The notes under the pieces were generated by a model that did not search any database, was not told where the DNA came from, and saw only the letters and a list, made by a program, of their open reading frames with translations. Source: Limnanthes douglasii subsp. nivea (lineage: Eukaryota; Streptophyta; Magnoliopsida; Brassicales; Limnanthaceae). From it: DNA of 64,000 nt. Where the stretch lies: assembly GCA_036936605.1 (NCBI GenBank), contig JAUPFV010000004.1, positions 89,306,334-89,370,333 of the forward strand. The letters run 5' to 3'. This document shows, one piece after another, positions 59,801-64,000 of this stretch; position 1 is the stretch's first letter, and each line of letters opens with the position of its first letter. The position numbers and the translations under genes were made by a program.

Positions 59801-60429
59801 ACCACCTTAGGTGGATTTTCCATGAATAAGAAAAATGTTGCATGGTTAGGTCGATCGTAGACGCATAGTATGTTATAAGTTCGCAGTCGTTTGGTATGTT
59901 TTTAGATGATTACGTATAACAACAAATTAAAGTGACCATTTGTAGACTCATAAGGTCCATCATAGTAGAACAATTGAAGCCTAAGGTATATAGTAGATGT
60001 AGGGACCCATGTTTTTTCATAAAAAAAAAATAGAATTACTTTTCAATATTCATTATCCAATTGCATGTGTAAATGACAATATAATTTTTATTGAATATAA
60101 GTTATTCATTAAACCTTCTCGCACCACTGGGTATGAAATAATGCACCTTAGTTACAAAATTATAAACTAAAATAATGAAATATAAATCAGAGCAAAAATT
60201 ATATTTGATAATTCAAAATTAAATAAGTTCAAATGCCCATTATTCCACGACGAGGCAGTGGTCGACCTTCTTCATCAAGTAATATGTTGATTAATGACTT
60301 GGCCTTGCTCAATATAGTGGAAGATTGTTTTAGTCTAGTCTTACTTTTTTGAACGTCTAATATTTTGTATGGATTAAGCCACATCTAAGTAATTTATTAA
60401 AGCTACAAGAAAAAATTTAAAGTCATTTC
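56841..60429. other. AT-rich intergenic region, no supported gene
   Basis: Small open frames such as 58096-58359 and 59164-59355 show no recognisable family features. No tandem arrays or clear element termini were seen. Confidence 0.4.
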
Positions 60430-60774
60430 TGATTAGGGTATGATTTATCTGATTGGTATGTTGTATTGTTAGATATTAGACTGGTAATGTTGAGGGTATT
60501 TTATGTAATAAGGAGTAAATGTGTTTAATATTAGTGAATTAATTAGATGGAATAACCAAGAATGAGCTAACCATATAGGCCCAAGGGTCCACCACCATTA
60601 TTATATAAGGCAATGTATCTTTTTCTTAGAAATGGTAAACACGCATTGTTTTTTACTACTTTTGGAAGCTTCTCTCTTCATAATTTATATTTTAGCTTAT
60701 TTCTTTAAAATATGTATGGTTATTCTTGAAATAGTTTAGACATATTTTCCCTTTGGATATTTTTGGAGTCATCA
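60430..60774 (+). repeat. LTR of a second Tat-type element (345 bp) followed by a PBS
   Basis: It starts TGATTAGGG and ends GAGTCATCA, and is homologous to 10653-11017 over its central 150 bp. A TATA-like TTATATAAGG sits near 60601. One base after the LTR comes TGGCGACC, close to the tRNA-Asp-type PBS TGGCGCCG used by the intact element. Confidence 0.7.
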
Positions 60775-62010
60775 GTGGCGACCATAGTGAGAGTCTAGAT
60801 ACCCGTACACAAATATTCATAACCATTAGCATGATATGCTCGTCTTCAGATTCTTGCCAAAGATGAATACCGAGATGCATGTTGATCCTGCAGTATCTAC
60901 AAAAATAATAACAATTGGAGAAGGTTCTCATCAATGGCATGAGATGCTCAAGCGCAACACCAATGTGAAGAGCAACAAGGTCAATGGATCTGAGAAGAGC
61001 AACAAGGTCAATTGATCCTTGAAGAGCATCGAGATCAATTGTGAAGTAAAATTGATGCGTTAATTATGCAGAACGAAACAATGGTAGTATAACCAAGAAA
61101 AGTCTGATATAAAATTCAAACGTTACAAGGGAGAAGAGTTTTCCAAGGGTGATGACATTAACTCCGACTCCCTTCAAAATTAGGAAAAATACCAAAGGAA
61201 GAAATTCTGATCGGACAGAAACCATCATTCATTTAGAAAAAAACAAAAAGGCATATATTACGTAGGCCTCTCGGAATCTAGTGATTATTCTATATCTGAC
61301 TCTGAGGAATTTTCATCTTCCTCGAAGAGGGATCACCATCGTATGAGAATGAAAATTATGATAGTAGATATTATTAAAATAGACATTCGAGTCGGTCCCA
61401 GGGTTCAAAACAAAAATTAAAAAAACAACATGATTTTACGGATAATCATGAACCTTCTGATTTTAAAGATAAGGTGGTTACAAGAGGTAAGGCTAGACCA
61501 CAATAAACTATAGTCCAGGTTCGAGAAAGTTCAACTCTATTATAATGAGGATCAAGTAATCTAAGTTTTGATTATCAAGTTAATAACCAATTTACAAATC
61601 CGTCCAAACATGGTCTTTATATAATGACTAACAAAGAACATCAGTATAGTCAAAGACATAGTTGGAGGTAATCTTATTTATCGTGAGAAATTATTTCCAA
61701 CCATCTATCAAATAGCTTTGATATATATATATATATATATATATACAAGGCAATGAAGCTTGATGGGAATGAGAATGTGGATAATCATCTTTAGCAATTT
61801 AATTGTTTTAAGTTATGATGATTCTGATAAGTTACTTTGTCGTGCATTCTCCCAAACCATTAAGGAAAGTGATTTTAAATGGTACAACCGACTTCCTTAG
61901 GGTTCTATCAAGAATTTTGACATATTATGGACAACGTTTAAGTGATAATTTGTGAGAAGTACAAAGATGCAAAGGAATGGAAGAAGACTGCTATTAAAAA
62001 TCGAAGAGGT
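60775..62010 (+). pseudogene. Tat gag relic
   Basis: At 61740-61990 the pieces DGNENVDNHL, then DSDKLLCRAFSQTIKES, then KWYNRLP and NFDILWTTFK align with the gag domain of the intact element (DGKKDPDNHL, NDDKLLCRAFSMTFKDR, KWYNRLP, NFGTFWAIFR). They are interrupted by stops. Upstream Glu/Gln-rich remnants (EEQQGQ, LEEHRDQL) fit the gag N-terminus. An AT microsatellite at 61721-61745 lies just before the domain. No pol follows. Confidence 0.75.
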
Positions 62011-62282
62011 TGTTAAATATGGTGGGAAAAAGATTGATATTGAAAAACTAAGGGTTCATATTGTGTTCATGCAATATTATTTCTCTTATCCCACATCAGT
62101 TAAAACTAAAATGTTTGGACGGTTTATATATCAACACAATATATACAATAATATGGGCTTTGTAATGGGGTATTTTAATTCATTAAAATTAATATGTTAT
62201 TTATAATTAAAATGGGTATTTGATTTTATAATCTTAAAACGAATGGTCTAGGTTATAATTTAACTTTTTTATCGTTTTTATC

Positions 62283-62366
62283 AACATCTTGATATGGCAA
62301 GTCAAAGGGTATTATCGCTGCAACATCTTGATGTGGCAAGTCAAAGGGTATTTATGGCGGAAACAA
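62283..62366. repeat. 42-bp tandem duplication
   Basis: CAACATCTTGATRTGGCAAG followed by TCAAAGGGTATT begins at about 62283 and again at about 62325. Confidence 0.9.
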
Positions 62367-62509
62367 ACGAAGGGGGCCATTTTAGTATAGAGACAACAGA
62401 TAGGGGCTAACGTGTTGCAAGTGACAAACATGGGGGACCTGTGCCCAAATAAATTTAGATTTTGGAATCTCATTATAAAAAAAGAGTCAATTTAGTCGTG
62501 CCCAAATAA

Positions 62510-63130
62510 ATATTAGGCTAATGATATTAGAGGTATCTATTCTCAAACTATATTGTCATCTAATATCAAAACTATTATTTATGCTTATTTAGTACTCATT
62601 TGATCTATATAACTCGGAATCAATACATAATTCTTTAATAATACCTCAAATATTGAGCTTCACCATAACTCACCTAATCAGTTCTAATTCTTGAACCAAA
62701 ATTTATCTTGCTTACTTTTTCTTTTATTTTTTTAAAAGGTTCATGTCTTTCTTACCGTAGCTCGAAAAAAAAAATCCGAAAGTAGCATGGCCTTTGTTTA
62801 AGATGAACAGAACTAGATCCATTGGTGATATTTTTTTTTTAAAAAAAAAAGTCACGAGTAACATGCGAGTTCTTTAAAATTAACCATGAGAGTTCTTTGA
62901 AAATCAATCGTGCGAGTTCTTTGAAAAATTAAACATGCAAGTTGTTTGAAAAATTAACAATGTTATTATATTTGAAAAATCAACCATGCGAGTTCTTTGA
63001 AAATTAAACATGCAAGTTCTTTGAAAAAACAATCATAAAGTTCTTTGAAAAATTAAATATGCAAGTTCTTTAAAAAAATCAATCATGCGAATTTTTTAAA
63101 CAAGAAATAAAAAAGTTAAGAAAATTTCAT
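62510..63130 (-). repeat. AT-rich repeat element with internal minisatellite (copy 2, inverted relative to copy 1)
   Basis: About nine degenerate units of the form AAAAATTAAACATGCGAGTTCTTTG lie between 62850 and 63090. These are the reverse complement of the copy-1 units. The left flank (62520-62830) is the reverse complement of 32340-32629, including ACCAAAATTTATCTTGCTTA and AGAACTAGATCCATTGG. Confidence 0.65.
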
Positions 63131-63965
63131 TAATACATCTGCATTTGTTCGTTTTAGAAAACAAAAAAAAAATCAAATTTTTAGATATTACTTTTGTGTC
63201 CCATTATATTTGAAGTTGTAGATATTAATACCATCTTGACATGCGAAAACGTGAACTAAATTAGTACAAATATATTTTATTAGAATGACTTATAATAAAA
63301 ACATATTAAATGATAACAGAATACTAATTGAATAAGTATTTATGGATATTTTTTTATAATAATAAAAAAAAAAAATTAAGGGAGCGTATATAATATTTTT
63401 GTGTGACCAAAATAAACCGTGCTCGTCATCCCTCGTGTCCTACGAGGCTATGACCACGATCATGCTCTCATCTACTTTATTTCCAAAATTATATTAATAT
63501 AAATAAATAATAATAATCCAACATTCAGGCAACTATCAGATTCAGAAGTCAATCAAATTCTATATTAAATTGAATAAATGTATTTCTTTTATAAATTTAT
63601 ATACTCAGTTAACCACAACTTTTAGCATTTGAATAAGCCTTACGAATCTGAAGTGTAAAACAACTCATAGTCCGGTCCATCTAATGGTGTACTGGTCGGC
63701 AATTTACTAATTTCAACAGTTTGAGGGAGCCGCACAAATCTAAACAATGCACTAAAATGAACAAGTACAAATTCAACCCAGTTACAAGTTTTAGATAATA
63801 GTTCAAACTCAGTTAAACTTCACTGAAGACAACATTCGAACCAAGATGCAATCCATACAATGATATGAAATAAATACTATTCCTAAGCCCCACTACAAAC
63901 TGAATAAACATATAGATAGATAGATATCAAAGGGGCCGAGTCATATATACACAAACAAAATTAAG
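63131..63965. other. AT-rich spacer, possibly the 3' UTR of a gene to the right
   Basis: No coding frame is supported. The right 400 bp are somewhat less AT-rich and, on the minus strand, would follow the candidate terminal exon at 63966-63982. Confidence 0.3.
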
Positions 63966-63982
63966 TTAGAACCTCCAGTACC
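63966..63982 (-). CDS. Possible 3'-terminal coding exon of a gene beyond the right edge (tentative)
   Basis: On the minus strand a strong acceptor TTTTGTTGCAG precedes GGTACTGGAGGTTCTAA, which ends in a stop in one frame. The rest of the gene is outside the window, so neither frame nor identity can be tested. Confidence 0.2.
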
Positions 63983-64000
63983 CTGCAACAAAACCAAATG

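Overview
This is nuclear DNA of a flowering plant, most likely a eudicot. Spliced genes with GT..AG introns, RNase H-bearing L1-type LINEs and a Tat-lineage Ty3/gypsy element all point that way. Only two host genes are clear, both on the minus strand: the 5' part of an SC35-type SR splicing factor at the left edge (20-1479, running off the window) and a complete 13-exon OM64 gene (39804-45627; 604 codons plus stop), encoding the amidase-like, TPR-containing receptor of the plant mitochondrial outer membrane. Almost everything else is transposable elements and AT-rich relic sequence.

Layout: 1-1640 SC35 and its promoter. About 1735-7505 LINE-A (+). About 8050-10640 an old Tat-type retrotransposon relic, followed by a solo-LTR-like unit (10653-11017). 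12191-23640 is a decayed plant-mobile-domain (MAIN-like) sequence, split at codon level by a 10.1-kb gypsy/Tat element (13343-23488, minus) with LTRs, PBS, PPT and a perfect 5-bp target duplication. 27097-31624 LINE-C (-) and 32630-38349 LINE-D (-), each with an exact target duplication. 39804-45627 OM64. 45892-51836 LINE-B (+), with a 16-bp target duplication and its head 265 bp from the OM64 start codon. 53040-53640 a MULE transposase relic. 56639-56826 a tRNA-derived SINE with a 14-bp target duplication. 60430-62000 a second Tat LTR plus gag relic. AT-rich minisatellite-bearing repeats lie at about 32030-32629 and, inverted, at 62510-63130.

The most interesting unit is inside the gypsy element. 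Its gag-pol is broken in several places (gag deletion, frameshifts, RT stop, altered YxDD box, RT-RNase H deletion). In the opposite orientation, between integrase and the 3' LTR, it carries an intact 856-codon gene with its own TATA box and a 61-nt intron (14073-16827). The LTRs differ by only 5 substitutions in 325 bp. A recent insertion of a gag-pol-dead copy suggests mobilisation in trans. It also leaves the antisense gene as the only undamaged long reading frame in the element apart from the integrase end of pol.

Nothing resembling a CRISPR array, rRNA or a functional tRNA gene was seen. Exon boundaries, target duplications and repeat periods were read by eye from the sequence. Family names rest on recognised protein motifs, not on database searches.
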